From NCBI RefSeq assembly GCF_040807025.1, contig NC_090943.1, positions 23,527,213 through 23,591,212 of the forward strand: a stretch of 64,000 nt of DNA, read 5' to 3'. Source of the DNA: Struthio camelus. Taxonomy: Eukaryota > Chordata > Aves > Struthioniformes > Struthionidae. Positions 12,801 through 25,200 of this stretch are shown here, piece by piece. Positions within the stretch are counted from its first letter, which is position 1, and every line of letters begins with the position of its first letter. Made by a program: the position numbers and the translations under genes. The notes beneath the pieces were generated by a model that was not told where the DNA came from, ran no database searches, and was given only the letters and a program-made list of their open reading frames with translations.

Positions 12801-14625
12801 CTGAAGTCCTAAGCCATTACTGAGCTTCAGGAGAGTAATAGCTGATAAAACAAAAAATAACAACAATAAAAATAGTTCTTCATTCCCACCCTTTTAATCA
12901 CAGTCTCCTTAGCCATTGTTTGTCCAGATCTATTCTTCACATAGTCATCGTAGGGTTCTCATTATTCAAATGTATTTGAATCTTTAATCTCTTCAAAACT
13001 TACAACTCCTTGATTGGCACTGGGAACGTACCTGGGTTGTTAAATCTGTACAAGCAACAAGTTAAGACAGTGAATTACAATTACATTGTATTAGGAACTT
13101 GTCATAACAATAGACATTGCAATGTGTATCTAGATGGTCTGTTTTGGTTTTGCGCCCATATATCTTTAAGAAACAAAGATGAGAAATGCCAACAAGAAGC
13201 TTCAACTTTGAATGCATCCATAGTCTTGCCTTTTCCTGTCCTGGTTTACCAGGAGTTGCATTTGAGATGATCAGTTTAGGCTTTGTCTATATTATTTGAG
13301 AGTCTAGAGATTCACATCATTCTCTAAAGTAGAGATGTACTTATTTCTGTGTGTTGACCACAGTGGGAACCTCAGGTGACTAGTTTAGCTGCGTATGTCT
13401 GCCTTTTGGATGTCTGAAGTTATGTGAGATGAATTCCATCTCCTTCAGATGTCTTAGATAGCTGAGCTTATGTATGAAAGAGATTATGGTGTCTGTCCAA
13501 ATAGCTATGAAGAAAAAAGGGAAAAGATTGTTACATGAAAACGTGTCCAGAATTTTTCCTTACGTAGCTGTCAAAACTGGCATTCTAAAAAGCATTTCTG
13601 TAAAATTCTAAAAGCATTTCTATAAAACATTTGCTTGACTTCTTATTCTCATTAACACACACTAGTGTTCTTTGTAAAGGTATTATGAAGAATACAAGAT
13701 TATCTTAATCACCAACTTAAACCACCTGGGTTCAGTTTCCATGCTTTGGTTAAGTGTGTAGCTTTAAAATATGTTAGTAACAGCTAAAGAAGGAAAAGAA
13801 GGATTGTTTTCCCCAAATTAAGCCATGTGGGTGCTCAGCCAAAGAGAAGATAACAGCTAGTATGTGTTAAAAAAAAAAAAAAAAACAAGCTCGGAAGTGC
13901 GTTTCTGGTTCTGATGACCTCTGGAAGTTCTACCCATCATTTTTGTAAAATGTGTATATGCTGTAGTTAGGTAAACGGAATTTTAAAAAAGCTCCTTAAA
14001 ATATAACAAGGTACCTTTTAACTTCTGTTTTCCTACACGTGTAAAATGCTTAAGATGCTTAAAAACCTGAAAAACGTTTTTATAATTGAATGAATTTGTG
14101 TTTGTTACAAAGTTGATGTTCACGTGTACACTGCATTGTACAGTTTTCATCCAGCCTGTTACATATAGCAGTTTATTAAGGTCAGCAAAAGTAGAAGGAG
14201 GCCCTCTGATACCATCTAAAGGCTATTATGAACACACAGGTAGCAAAATGGAAATTTCTTGATCAAAATTAGTGCATATGTAATTGATGGACAAAATAAC
14301 AAGAAAATGAATTGTTTCATCACTCCTTTTAGGATATGTTGTTTTTACAGATACCAGAAGGGTGGGGGGAGAGAGAGAGAAATAAGTTTTATCATCCTAG
14401 GTATTCTATTTACCATCTGCAAAGTCTCATGATTCACTGTGACACTCCTGTGTCTTTCTCTTGCAGGGCATTCTGACCTGAACAAGATTGAGAGAGAGCC
14501 CAAAATGATATCAGTCTTCATTGAACTTAGTTAGTGCAAGCAGAAAAGTGAAATTATTGCCCTTATTGTCATCTCCTTACTTAGGTTTCTTTTTCTTTCC
14601 CTGTTGCTTTTCTTCCCTTTCCTAG
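9891..14625. other. No supported gene
   Basis: Mostly AT-rich sequence. A plus-strand frame at 10002-10262 lies at the edge of the GC-rich zone without recognisable features. A tandem 17-bp duplication (GCTGTACACATCAGCT-type) occurs near 12.09-12.13 kb, and an A17 run at 13869-13885. If the CpG island drives a plus-strand transcript, this would be its intron. Confidence 0.45.
13869..13885 (+). repeat. Poly(A) run
   Basis: Seventeen consecutive A. No retroposed body is recognised upstream, so I call it a simple repeat. Confidence 0.7.
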
Positions 14626-14703
14626 CTTTGAAATGAACCATTTGTTTAGCAAGAATCTACTTCAGTAAATGAAGACAGCATCTCTTTGTGATATAGCTGT
14701 TAG
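14626..14703 (+). ncRNA. Candidate non-coding exon with strong splice sites
   Basis: A long pyrimidine tract ending TTTCCTAG precedes, and TTAG|GTAAGT follows, a 78-nt segment. Every plus-strand frame has a stop inside it, so it would be untranslated or part of a long non-coding RNA, possibly started at the CpG island 5.7 kb upstream. It is supported by splice-site quality only. Confidence 0.3.
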
Positions 14704-15659
14704 GTAAGTAAAAGCAAAGGTTTAAACTGCTGGATGGTATGACAGATTTGTCCGCTCCTGGAGTATCTGTTAGAGATTATACGTGGTACCTCTTTCTGTA
14801 GCTGGTCGTCTTTGCTTTTACTTTGTGGGCATGTTTATGTCTTGTCTTAAAGCAATCGGGAATGTAGTTGAATAGCAGCAGCTGCAGCCCATCTAGGATA
14901 ATATCCCTTTTTCCCATAAAGGACATCTATGATCATCTTTAATGCCATATAAAAAGTCTGACAAGCTAAGTTTTTTCTTCCCTATAAAAATTTATTTGAA
15001 GTAGAAGAGTAGAGAACAAAGGGGGCTATTAAAAAGCCTGTATTTAAAATTTGTAATAATGATTGTTTGTCAAGGGATACCAGTCCTCAAAAATTCTAAA
15101 TGTTTTAACTGTTGTACAGTGACAAAAAATGTCTTATTACTCTAATTCTTATTTATTCCACAAGCATTAATGCATTAAATGAGATTATTTTTGTCAGCTG
15201 TGATTAGTTTTTACTGGTGGCACTACGACAATTGTATGATCTTTCGTTTGATCGCAACTTCAAAACTTAGTGTAATGCCCTAGTGCCCTAAAAGGCACAG
15301 ATGTACTGAGACTACATGTTGCTGTTGCAGGGTACATCCATTCCTTCTTCTGTATTTCTAGGAGCATATCGTGCCTTTCCTCATCAGTGTTCACTGTTTG
15401 ACTGGACTGTTTCCTAGGTGGTGTTTCACAGATAATCAGTGCCAGCACGGCCAGTCGTAGTGTCTAAAATCTTCCATTCTGTCAGCAATTTAGTCTCTTC
15501 TGTAACAGTGGTATCAGATAAAAAAAGGTTCTAACAGATGCAAAAAGAAATTAGCACAAAAAACTGAAAAGATTAGTTCTCAAAATGCTGCCTTTGTAAT
15601 ATTGAGACAACACATTAGTTGTAATTCATACATTCTTCTTTTTTGCTGTGGATTTTCAG

Positions 15660-15829
15660 ACACCATATCATTTCAACTCCTCTACTGCTACAGTTGCAAA
15701 GTAAAATTTCTCCTTTGGCGCAAGAAAACTAAGAATTCTGTATTCCCACTGCTGAATTACATTTTTCTGTCACAAAATGACCCCAACCTCGTTACAGAGG
15801 AGGTGGTGTATCCTTCGGAAACTAGTGAG
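15660..15829 (+). CDS. Candidate coding exon of an unknown plus-strand gene
   Basis: A 170-nt segment with acceptor GGATTTTCAG and donor GAG|GTAAAT is open throughout (entry phase 1, exit phase 0). It encodes LLYCYSCKVKFLLWRKKTKN, then NDPNLVTEEVVYPSETSE. A hydrophobic stretch followed by a basic cluster and an acidic tail is reminiscent of the cytosolic side of a membrane receptor, but I recognise no family. It may be chance. The next candidate exon at 17441 continues in the same phase. Confidence 0.3.
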
Positions 15830-17440
15830 GTAAATCAAGTGTGATTTGTTTATGAAAATGAGTGATCATACATAAACACACACATAACTGTGATCGCTTA
15901 TATTTAACAGCAGTACTGGGAAATTTCCAAGAAACATTAAACTGCTGTGTCTTCTATTCTCCACTCTGAAACTAATTTAAAGTGATTAATGCTCATTCAT
16001 GATGAACAGTATTTTTCTTATCCCAAGCACTGAAGTGACAGTGCTTTTAAGTAGACAGGACTTTTTGAAAATAAAAGGGAGAGGCCAAAAACTGACTTGG
16101 ACAGAAACACCGAGATAAAGCATTGAAAGTGGTATGGTTCTCTGCTGCTCTGTGCACTCAGTCTGAGTACAACCCGGTCCTCTTTTCTGTCTGAGTGATT
16201 AACAAGGTGAGTGGCCAATATCGTTCCTTAGTCATACACAATATCCACTTCAAAGGACAAATACAGAGGTGTCAGACCGTTTGGACACATTAGTCTCTCT
16301 CCCCCAGTGGATGTTGAGCTGTTTGAGACTCACTAGGCTGCATCCACCGTCCTTGCTGTGGCAGTGCTGTCCCTCACCACAGGTGGGTGACGATGACTGA
16401 GCCCAGCTAACGCAGGCACGTATGGTCCAGGTGAGGCCTTCCTTTCAGTCCTGTACACAGGTGGTAGCTCCACTGCACTTGGTGCACACTTGCTCTGCAT
16501 TCACCCATTATCTCCGTGCTGTTCTTACCACAGTGCTCTTTGTCTTTGGCTGTTTCTGTAACAATCGAGGCCTTTGGATCAGCCTGGCGGCGTTTCAGTC
16601 TCGTGCAGGGGGATCAGCGACAGACCTCCTGCCTAGCCTATGATTCTGTCCATTTCTTTTTCAGACATTATGTTGAATTGACTCTAACTGCAAAATATCT
16701 GTACATACAAATGCATCTACATCAAACAATTTCCATATAATAGCACAGATCCTACAGCCTGGCATGCAAAGAAGCCTGACTGTTCAGCTGACCTTGGTAA
16801 CTGCGGTGGTAATATGGGGCTCTCTCCTCTAGGCTTCTTAGGCTGTTCTGGTTTTGGTCACCAGGGCACCTCTGTTATGAGCTTCCCATTTTTACAGTTG
16901 TAGGCCACGACACTTACAAGTAACTGTTAAAACAATTATTCCCTTCTGTTAAGTCTTTACTGAAAACACATTTTTCTTTGGGAAAAGGTTATTTTATCAG
17001 ATTCACTGAAATGGGCATACATACTGAAAGATCCAGTATCCTGTATTGTTGGGAAGTATAACACAGGAAAAACACTTATACTCTTTACTCTTCCAAAGAG
17101 CAAGCATAACTATGTATTCCCAGATTTCTCTTGCACATACCAGGAAACAGTTATATCTGCAGTCATCTCCATGGGAAGCAGGTGGTGTTTTTCTCATTCC
17201 AGTTGTGTCCAAAGTTCTCTGAGCCATTTCCTATTTCCTCCTGAAAATAGCTGTGACTGTTTATCACAGGAGTTGGGATTATGGATTCATGATAGTAATA
17301 CAAGAAATTTATTTTTATCTGAATTTTTTGCCTCTGGGTTTTACAAAGTGTTCAAAGGACATACTGTAAAACTGAGTTTATTTTACTTCAGTTCTCTCTC
17401 TATTTTAAATAACGCTATTTTGTTTATTTTTTTTAACCAG
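15830..17440. other. No supported gene between two candidate exons
   Basis: AT-rich sequence with short frames only. If the flanking candidate exons are real, this is their intron. No repeat is recognised. Confidence 0.4.
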
Positions 17441-17731
17441 GTCTCATGGTTAAGTAATGTCATACACACATACCAGAAAGGAGAAAGCTGTGCAATCTGC
17501 AGTGTCTTTAGAGGTCCTGCAATCTATAATTGGAGCCTGCCTGCCTTACAAACTCAGCCCGAAGTGTATAAAGTGTGTCCATCAAGCAAAGCAATGCAAG
17601 GGAAAAAAATGACAGCTCAACAGGAAAGTTATGTTCGCAGTAGTGCACCATGTTTTAAGGCAACTCTTGATAAAACTATTGAAGTACTCCTAAAGGAAAG
17701 AGTGACTTCCATTCTAAGCTGCCATCCATAA
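17441..17731 (+). CDS. Candidate terminal exon of an unknown plus-strand gene
   Basis: After a strong acceptor (T-rich tract ending TTTTAACCAG) an open frame of 96 codons runs to TAA at 17731. It includes QKGESCAICSVFRGPAIYNW, then LPALQTQPEVYKVCPSSKA and KTIEVLLKERVTSILSCHP. Phase 0 matches the exit of the 15660-15829 segment, and the two would give about 153 residues. The frame is also open for 90 codons upstream of the acceptor, so a chance open stretch cannot be excluded. It would converge on gene 1. Confidence 0.3.
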   Translation, partial: VSWLSNVIHTYQKGESCAICSVFRGPAIYNWSLPALQTQPEVYKVCPSSKAMQGKKMTAQQESYVRSSAPCFKATLDKTIEVLLKERVTSILSCHP

Positions 17732-18339
17732 TATTTTTACTTAAGGCCCTTCGTTGTTTACTGCGTATCTAAACAAAGACAAATCCTAGAGGTGAGATGA
17801 GTGTATTGTATGAATGTCTCAAACTGATGAGACTTAGGCACAGAAAATCTATTCCAGACGTAGAACCTATTCCAGATACTCTCTTTTCTTTAGAGGAGAG
17901 CTTTAGTGTTCTGGCATCTTTTTGTCAATCAGAGACCTTACACATGGGGACAGCGTAAGAAATTCTGACTGCAGTTCTACAAAACAGCCTATGAGGGAAT
18001 CTGTTTCCCCTTGCAGATATTTTGTAGAAGCCTGTGTTATCCAGCCCCTCTGTATGCTTCTCTGTTGAGGCCTGTTAGTACCAGGCACCTTCCTATACCT
18101 TGGAGAAAGGTTTCCGTATCTCAGAGACTGTACAATTCTTAAAATGCACAGAATGATAAACCGTCCGCTAAGGCAAACAATGCTATTGTGTACACTTGAA
18201 GAAAATCTGAAAGGGGATCTAATGAAGTACATTGTCAAGTGAAATTAAAACAGAAACGGAAAAAGTTAATGTAAAAAATGAGTTAGTGATTACATTTCTC
18301 TGAACTGGAGAGTTAAATAATGCAGTATATAGACAGCCA
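17732..18339. other. No supported gene; zone between converging transcripts
   Basis: This lies beyond the putative gene 1 poly(A) site and downstream of the plus-strand candidate stop. Only a minus-strand frame at 18238-17903 without family features is present. Confidence 0.4.
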
Positions 18340-18345
18340 TTTATT
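18340..18345 (-). terminator. Candidate poly(A) signal of gene 1
   Basis: TTTATT on the plus strand reads AATAAA on the minus strand. It is the first canonical hexamer I found downstream of the stop. Actual use is inferred. Confidence 0.35.
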
Positions 18346-19053
18346 ATATATGCTGAGATGAAAAAAGTAGCATCGCTGCATACTGAAAACATCATTACTG
18401 AAGTTAATACCCAATGAATAGATTATCTACTCTCATATATTTGTTATTAATTTGAACCTAGTAGAAAAATGTTAATATTTGCAGAACAATAAAAAAGTAC
18501 AAGGCTGTAGAAATTGGCATAATTATTCCCAAGTTCAGACTTGAAGTAGGAATAGAGGAAAGTCTTTTGAATTATTTTTCTATCTACCCATCTATGTTTC
18601 AGTAAGGAAAATATATTTAATTCACAGATCCAGGTATTAGAGTAGGTTTTACGTGAATGAAAAGATGATATCACACACTGAATCTGAAAATCTGAAATCA
18701 TCTGTGTTTCCCGACACAGTCTAGATAACTCTGAAGCAATACAATAGGAAAAATTAACGTTAAGGAGTAACATGATTTCCTCTGTATGTAAATGGAAGAA
18801 TCCCTACATTAAGTTAAATACAACAATTGTACATAGTAAAAATTTCTAAGAGTTTTACTCCGAAGCTCTTTGGGAGGCAATTTTTGATGGGAGTATATAT
18901 TTGTATGTGTTTATATAAATCTGTGAACTTTATATCTGTGCAGCGAGAAGACTGTTATTTGCACAGGAAAAAGCAAAGCCTGCCTAAGATTTCACTGATT
19001 CCAGTTACATAGATTGTTTTCTGCTACGTGGAACATACAGGTATTTTGTCAAA
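18340..19053 (-). other. Probable 3' untranslated region of gene 1
   Basis: The stretch after the gene 1 stop is AT-rich without supported coding. A minus-strand frame at 18447-18773 has no family features and I treat it as chance. The first canonical AATAAA on the minus strand is at 18340-18345, about 710 nt beyond the stop. That site is the likely poly(A) signal. Confidence 0.4.
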
Positions 19054-19256
19054 CTACATGTCAGTAAATGCATCTTGTTCTTGGCTATCCACGGCTGCTG
19101 CTGGTCCCTTCATTCTCGTTGAAATATCTAGTTGGTTTTGTTTTTTCTTGAACTTCAGGTAGAAATAAACTGTACTTCCAGCTCCAGCAACAGAAAGGAC
19201 TAGAACAACAAACAGCCAAATGATGATGTTGGAAAATACTTTCTCCTTTTTCTCTC
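19054..19256 (-). CDS. MRC1L: Gene 1 exon 30: membrane helix, cytosolic tail and stop
   Basis: The exon encodes the helix IIIWLFVVLVLSVAGAG and STVYFYL, the stop-transfer KFKKK, and a tail ending EQDAFTDM before TAG at 19056-19054. The tail has no tyrosine beyond the membrane, no FxNxxY motif and no dileucine. It also differs from the EHSVV-ending tail of gene 2. Confidence 0.94.
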
Positions 19257-22200
19257 CTGTAAGTAGATGAAATGGAATCAATACTTTTGATTGTAAGAGA
19301 TTTCAGAATCTAGTAATAAGTGGGATTACTTTGACTAGAATTCATATAAATGCAATATGCATGTAGATTCTCAGTCCAACCAGTTATTTTACTAACAAAA
19401 AATATAATTGTATTAATTTAAAAAAATACAAAATTATAGCTCTTTTCTGTACCTAGATACAAATGAAGTTTATGGACTTTTTATTTTGAAATGCTTTTAG
19501 AATTAATATTTAGAAACTATTTAAGTATGTGCTTGTTATATTTGAGCACCTCCTTAATTCTACTTAAAGGAAGTATGCTTACCTTTATTTCCTGGTAGCA
19601 TCACTGTGTTTTCAGTAGCTTTGAGAAAGAAAATAAAGTGTTTATTTTGAATGCTCTTAAGAGAAATTTCAAAGTTCCTAAGTCCACATGCTCACCTGTT
19701 TGTGATAATTGCATTCCCTGGGAGGTGGAGCTAAGAATGTGTAAGCTTCTAACTTGACCTCCTCAGTTATGTTACCCAACAAGAATTTAGATTACGGTTA
19801 GATTTCTGTATCTTCTAAAAGCCTTTACAAATGTGTTAGTTTTGAGAAACTGCCTGTTGAATCTAATTCACTTTTAGGTGTTTTCTGAAATGGGAAACAT
19901 GTCTTGAATTAAGTTCTCATGTGTACTGGAAATATCTCATAAGCGTCTCTATTCACAGAAATACCAAGCTGAAAAGAATCTTCTGTGAATTTAGCCTTCT
20001 TTTGAAGGCAACCCTTCCTTGTGATTGTGTTTGTGGAATGAACACAATGCTCTGGTAACTGGGGTTCCTAAACTTTTTAAGTAAGGGAAAGGTTAACAGA
20101 AATGCGGAGGAATTAAGCCAGCAAAATGTCCAGTTCAAGTTCTCGACTGCTTTAGTTTAATCTCATTTGGTAATTGAATCTTTGAATTTTCTTTCAGATG
20201 ACCATTTTGCTATCAAGAAAATACTAGAAAGTGCTGTTAAACATGATTCTATCACACTGTAGATAAAGAGTGCCACAAAAATGTATGCAATCATATTTCT
20301 CTGTTCCGTCAGCACAGAGGATAGTAATGAATCACCAACTCCTGCAGACAGAGTTTTCACCGTGCTCATAAGAACAAAATTTTGGGGGGGGTAATACAGT
20401 CAAACTGAAATGAGACAAAACTTGTTGCTTTTAAGCTTAAGTTTTGTGATAGTTGCGGGACAATTCTGGCTTTACTGAAAACCCACTTCTTATGAAAAAT
20501 GAGTGGTCTTTAGCCATTCAGTTTCCTACACATAGGTGATTGAAGTATCCAAGACAGCTGCATGGGGCTCATGGTTATTATACAGGTCTTATGGGGCATG
20601 CAGCCTTCTGAGGAGGTAGTTGGAAGCCACGTGGTATACCCAGCTGCACCTGAAGCCTCAGGATTTAGGTCACTGAATCTTGGTACAGATATATGTGCAA
20701 AAACAATAGACACCTATAATCATTCTTTACAGTATGTGCACACATGCTTTAGAATATATAATTTAGATACATCATGAGGCATTATTAGCCATAACCTCAA
20801 TATATTACAAATATTACTTACTTTTTGGTTTTTTACAGATATATCCTTTTTTGAAAGAACAGACATTGCTGTTCCAGTACCCAGACAACGCACATATTTC
20901 TGCACACTGCTTATTCCTGTTGTTTGAAGGCTCTGCCATGTTCCAGTTGACAAAATCCACTGCAGTCTTGTCTGTCCATACCCACTCCTCTGATGTTTAA
21001 AATAAGCATATATGGATAAAACACAATGTTTTAGGCTGATAGAACATGTGATGGAAAAACAAAAAAGTTACAGCATGAATAGATAATTAAACATTTCAGT
21101 TACAGTTCTAAGCATATGTAAGCATGCCTTGAAATATACTTTATATATTTGATAGGTACGTATACTTTCAAGTATATAAAGATGCTTTCTTTTTAACATA
21201 TCTTACATCATCATTTTGTATCATCTAGTAATATATGATTAAATATTTAAGATATTACCTCTATCGTTTTTCTTCAGTCCTATCCAAAAGTTTGGTGATT
21301 TTCCATGGAGTACCTTAATGCTGTCTGACAGAAAGTTTGTTTCAGCATAGTCTCCTATTGATACCAAGTTAGCAGCTGAAAAGTATTAATGAACACATTG
21401 CAATGTCTCATTCTTTTACGCTTTATGGACAGTTTAAGTCAATAAACACAGAAATTACATATTCTTGCACAGAATATTCACTAGTCTCATTAAGTTTATT
21501 GTATCCTATCCAGCCATTTTGAGCACGGCTGTGACGTGTGTGGATGCAAGTTAGCACGAAGGCATGGATTTTCGGTTAGCCTTTGATATTTTAGAGAAGA
21601 AAAACTGGTCTCCTGCAATACTTTTGGACAGGGCCAACCACAGCACTAAATGTGATGCTGATACGCTGACAGTAATGCATGTGATGTAGTCAGCACCATG
21701 ATCCTGCCATTACAGCTCTGTCATACATCAGACATGGAGTGCTATTAGAATCGTGAATGTGTCCAGAGGCTGTGCTGGGTTCATCAAGAAATAACTTCCT
21801 GGCCTGGCCTAGCTAGAGTGCAGGCAAAAGCTTTGGAATTTGGTATACGGACCGATGTCAAAGTATGATCTTTCATTCTGCTTTTTAGTGTAATGCTTTT
21901 TCTAGTAATTGTGTGATTTATCTTTTTATAGAACTATTTTGTGAATTTTATTGTCACACAATTGTAAAGTAAAATGCCTTTGCAAAGCTACTTTTTCCAT
22001 TTACTCAACCATAGGCCAGCGTCTTAATACGTAAGAGGAAGTATTACTAGAAATCCCTGTATTACCTCTTAACCATACGAGAGTAATTAGTCAGTAATAT
22101 GGTGTTGATGTATAGTATGTTGCTTATTCTTCCTCATTTAAAAATAGTTAGAAGACACTGAAATTACGCTGTATCTCAAGAATTCTTGGTTAGCATTCAA

Positions 22201-25200
22201 CAGAAATCAGAGATGTGGAGTACAGTGTCTTTTCTTCTCCCTTAATCCACGTACAGCTCTTCTCCTCAAACAGTAGACAACACAGCAGAGGGACTGGATG
22301 GCTAGATGTGTTTTGGCAGTTCATGAAAGCTAAATAATGGAGCTCATCCATCTCATTTGTTGTCTAGCCAGTGAAATCCAATTAATAAACAGAGCCCTGG
22401 AACTAACAAAGACGGCTTTGCCAGGGAATTGTGTCTTGTAGTTTACATTCTGTGTGGATTCTCTCTTGTTCGAGAAGGAGGAAGCTAACACTGCAGTCTT
22501 CACCCTCCGGTCTACACAATTACTGCTTTTCATAAAACTAGGAGGAACTTAATATTTTTGAGATACTAATAGCTCAGCTGGTAATTGAAATATCAAAGAC
22601 ACCTCTATCTCCAAAAATATTTAGTTTTATAGTGAAACAGCATAAATGCCATTTTCTCAGAAAAAAAAAACAGGCTAAAAAGCATTGAGTATGAAGTTTT
22701 TGCATAAGATTTTCTTAGCAGTATCACCCACTATTTTATGCCTTTAATTATGTCTTCAGTCTTTCTAAAACATGACACTCACCCAGTCGGGCACATTCCT
22801 GATAAGCTTGAGACCAGCTTCTTTTCCGGGAGGCTTCAAAGTAATAGCAGTGACCATGGAAAGGTATCCAAGATTTGTGTCCTTTTGATTCAGGGCATTT
22901 TCCAGGGAGTTCTGGGGGCTCAGTAGGGGCTATTACTGATAAAAGATCAGATAATCGTCATCCAATTTTTTTATAAAACTCATTTTTGTCATTATACTAG
23001 TAAGACAAAACTAAACAAATTGTATTAGGTTTCTCATTATAGAAGAAAAACAGTCTGAAAAGAGCTTGGATATTGTTTTCATTTTGTGTTTGAGAGCATA
23101 ATTTATTTCGTATTTAGAAATCAAGGTGATTAAGAAGATAGATGCACTAGTTTTTAAGAAGTATAGACTCTGTCCAATGATGATTTTTAATGACTGTAGT
23201 CAACAAAATATCCAGCTAGTTTTCTGGCATAAAGATCTGCCTAATTAGTTAATATTGCTATTTTTAAAATGGCTTCTGACACTGATTTTTTGACAGGATC
23301 AAAACCTGAAATTGTGAATATGAATGAAAGCGCTGGCATTATTCAACATAGCTTGCAGGTGTTTTTATTAAACTGCATCCTGAGTAGATTCCATAGTGAT
23401 TGATAAAATAGGAAAATTTTGGATGTGAAGATTAATGCGGATGGAATGAAAATTAAATATTCTGCCAGATTACGTTTTCTTCCTATGAGTCTTGCAGTCT
23501 GTTTCTTTCCCTAGTGAGGAACATTCAGCTTTCAAATTAGATTCCCAGAATATTAAAGTGGAAAGAGAAATTACATGTCAATCTTCAAACTACATCATCT
23601 TAATATGTAGTTTTACATGTAACTTGCATGCATCTTAGTAAGTAGTTGGCAGGTTTTGTGTGTAAAATTTAATTTTATAAAAGGTAAAGAGCTTTCATAA
23701 TGTTGAAGAAGACATTAGAATATTTAGCTAAATTGTGAAATCACAGTTTTCCTTATTTCCATAGAAACTGTAGAAGTCTGTGCTTGAAAGGTGCCCCAAG
23801 GGATTATCTTGTGCTGTCCTTGTGCTCATAGGTGACACCAAATAGACATATAATTATGTCATTTTTAACAGAAGTTTGTCCTATCTGTTCTTAACAATCT
23901 GTGGTGATGGAGATTCCCTGACCTGTCCAATGGGTTTATTAAATGCTTCTGTATTGTACATTTAGAAGATTTTCCTTATATCTAACACAGATCTCTCTTG
24001 CTGTATTTTAAGCCTGTTATTCCTTGTCAAACTCACATGGGATATAGGGAAGATTTTAATTTGATTTCTTTAGAGCTGTGTTTCATTATTGAAAGTGATA
24101 CTATGGTTTCTCTTAGTCTTCTCTTCTACAGACTGTCCAACCCCAGTTATAATCTTTCCTTACAATTCTGGTTTCCTAGTTATCTGAAAACCCAAGGTGA
24201 CTGACATCCTTTTCAAACTATGGTGCCCCAGACTGGATACAATATTCCTTATCAAAACAGATCTCATAGTAAGTGAATGAGTTCTCTATTAGAATGAATA
24301 ATTAAGAAATCAATGAGCAATCAGTCCTATGTTTTTCAGAGTTGAAGAGATGATTAGTATGAATTGACTGACTTCTGAGAAGAATTCCTGTAAATTTTTA
24401 AAACTAGTTAGTTAGCTGCTCATGTCATCCTATATACTAGTCCATGAAGCAAGTATTTTTCCAGCTTCTTACCATATTTAGCTCAGCTGATAAGTCTCCA
24501 CACCCTCCAGTTAAAATACTTATATTCAACTGCTTACCATCAGATTTTTTACAGAGAGAAAAGAATTCTTCCTTGCATGAAGCTGTCTTCCAGGTGCCAT
24601 CAGTGTCTAGGTAGACACATGCTAATTTCTGTTTCGGTTCCCCACTGGACCACTTGCTGTAAACCAATCTCCATTTGTCAATCCATTGATACTTGCCATT
24701 GGTCTGGAAGTAAAATCTATATGGTAATTTCAAGGTTGGTGAGAGTGACATTACTAAACAGGATCCTTGGAGGACTTTCATAAAACTAGTATAGAATCGT
24801 GTGCTTAATAATGCCACATTTTTGAGCTTGTAAATGCTTATTGCAATGAGATGACAGTGTCTGTTATACAAGAATATGAACGTAGAACGATTTTTTTATA
24901 CCCTCTAGAAAAGTATCTAATATTAATTCAGAACATTTTTCAAGCACTGGGAAACGGAATGGAAAAACTAAGGGGACGTGAAGGAAGGCTCAAGACTGGG
25001 AGTCAAATAAGACATGTTGGTACCACCAAAGGCGTGCGCGGGAGTGGGAGTGGGAGTGTCTAAAGGTGTGAGTGGGAGTGTTTTTAATGCTGATCAATAG
25101 CCATCACTTTTGTTGTAGTTACCAAGACTGTGATTCATGGGGAGGAGTATAGCATGTCAAAACACACCTACAAGCCAAATGTTCACCTTTCTCTCTCCTG

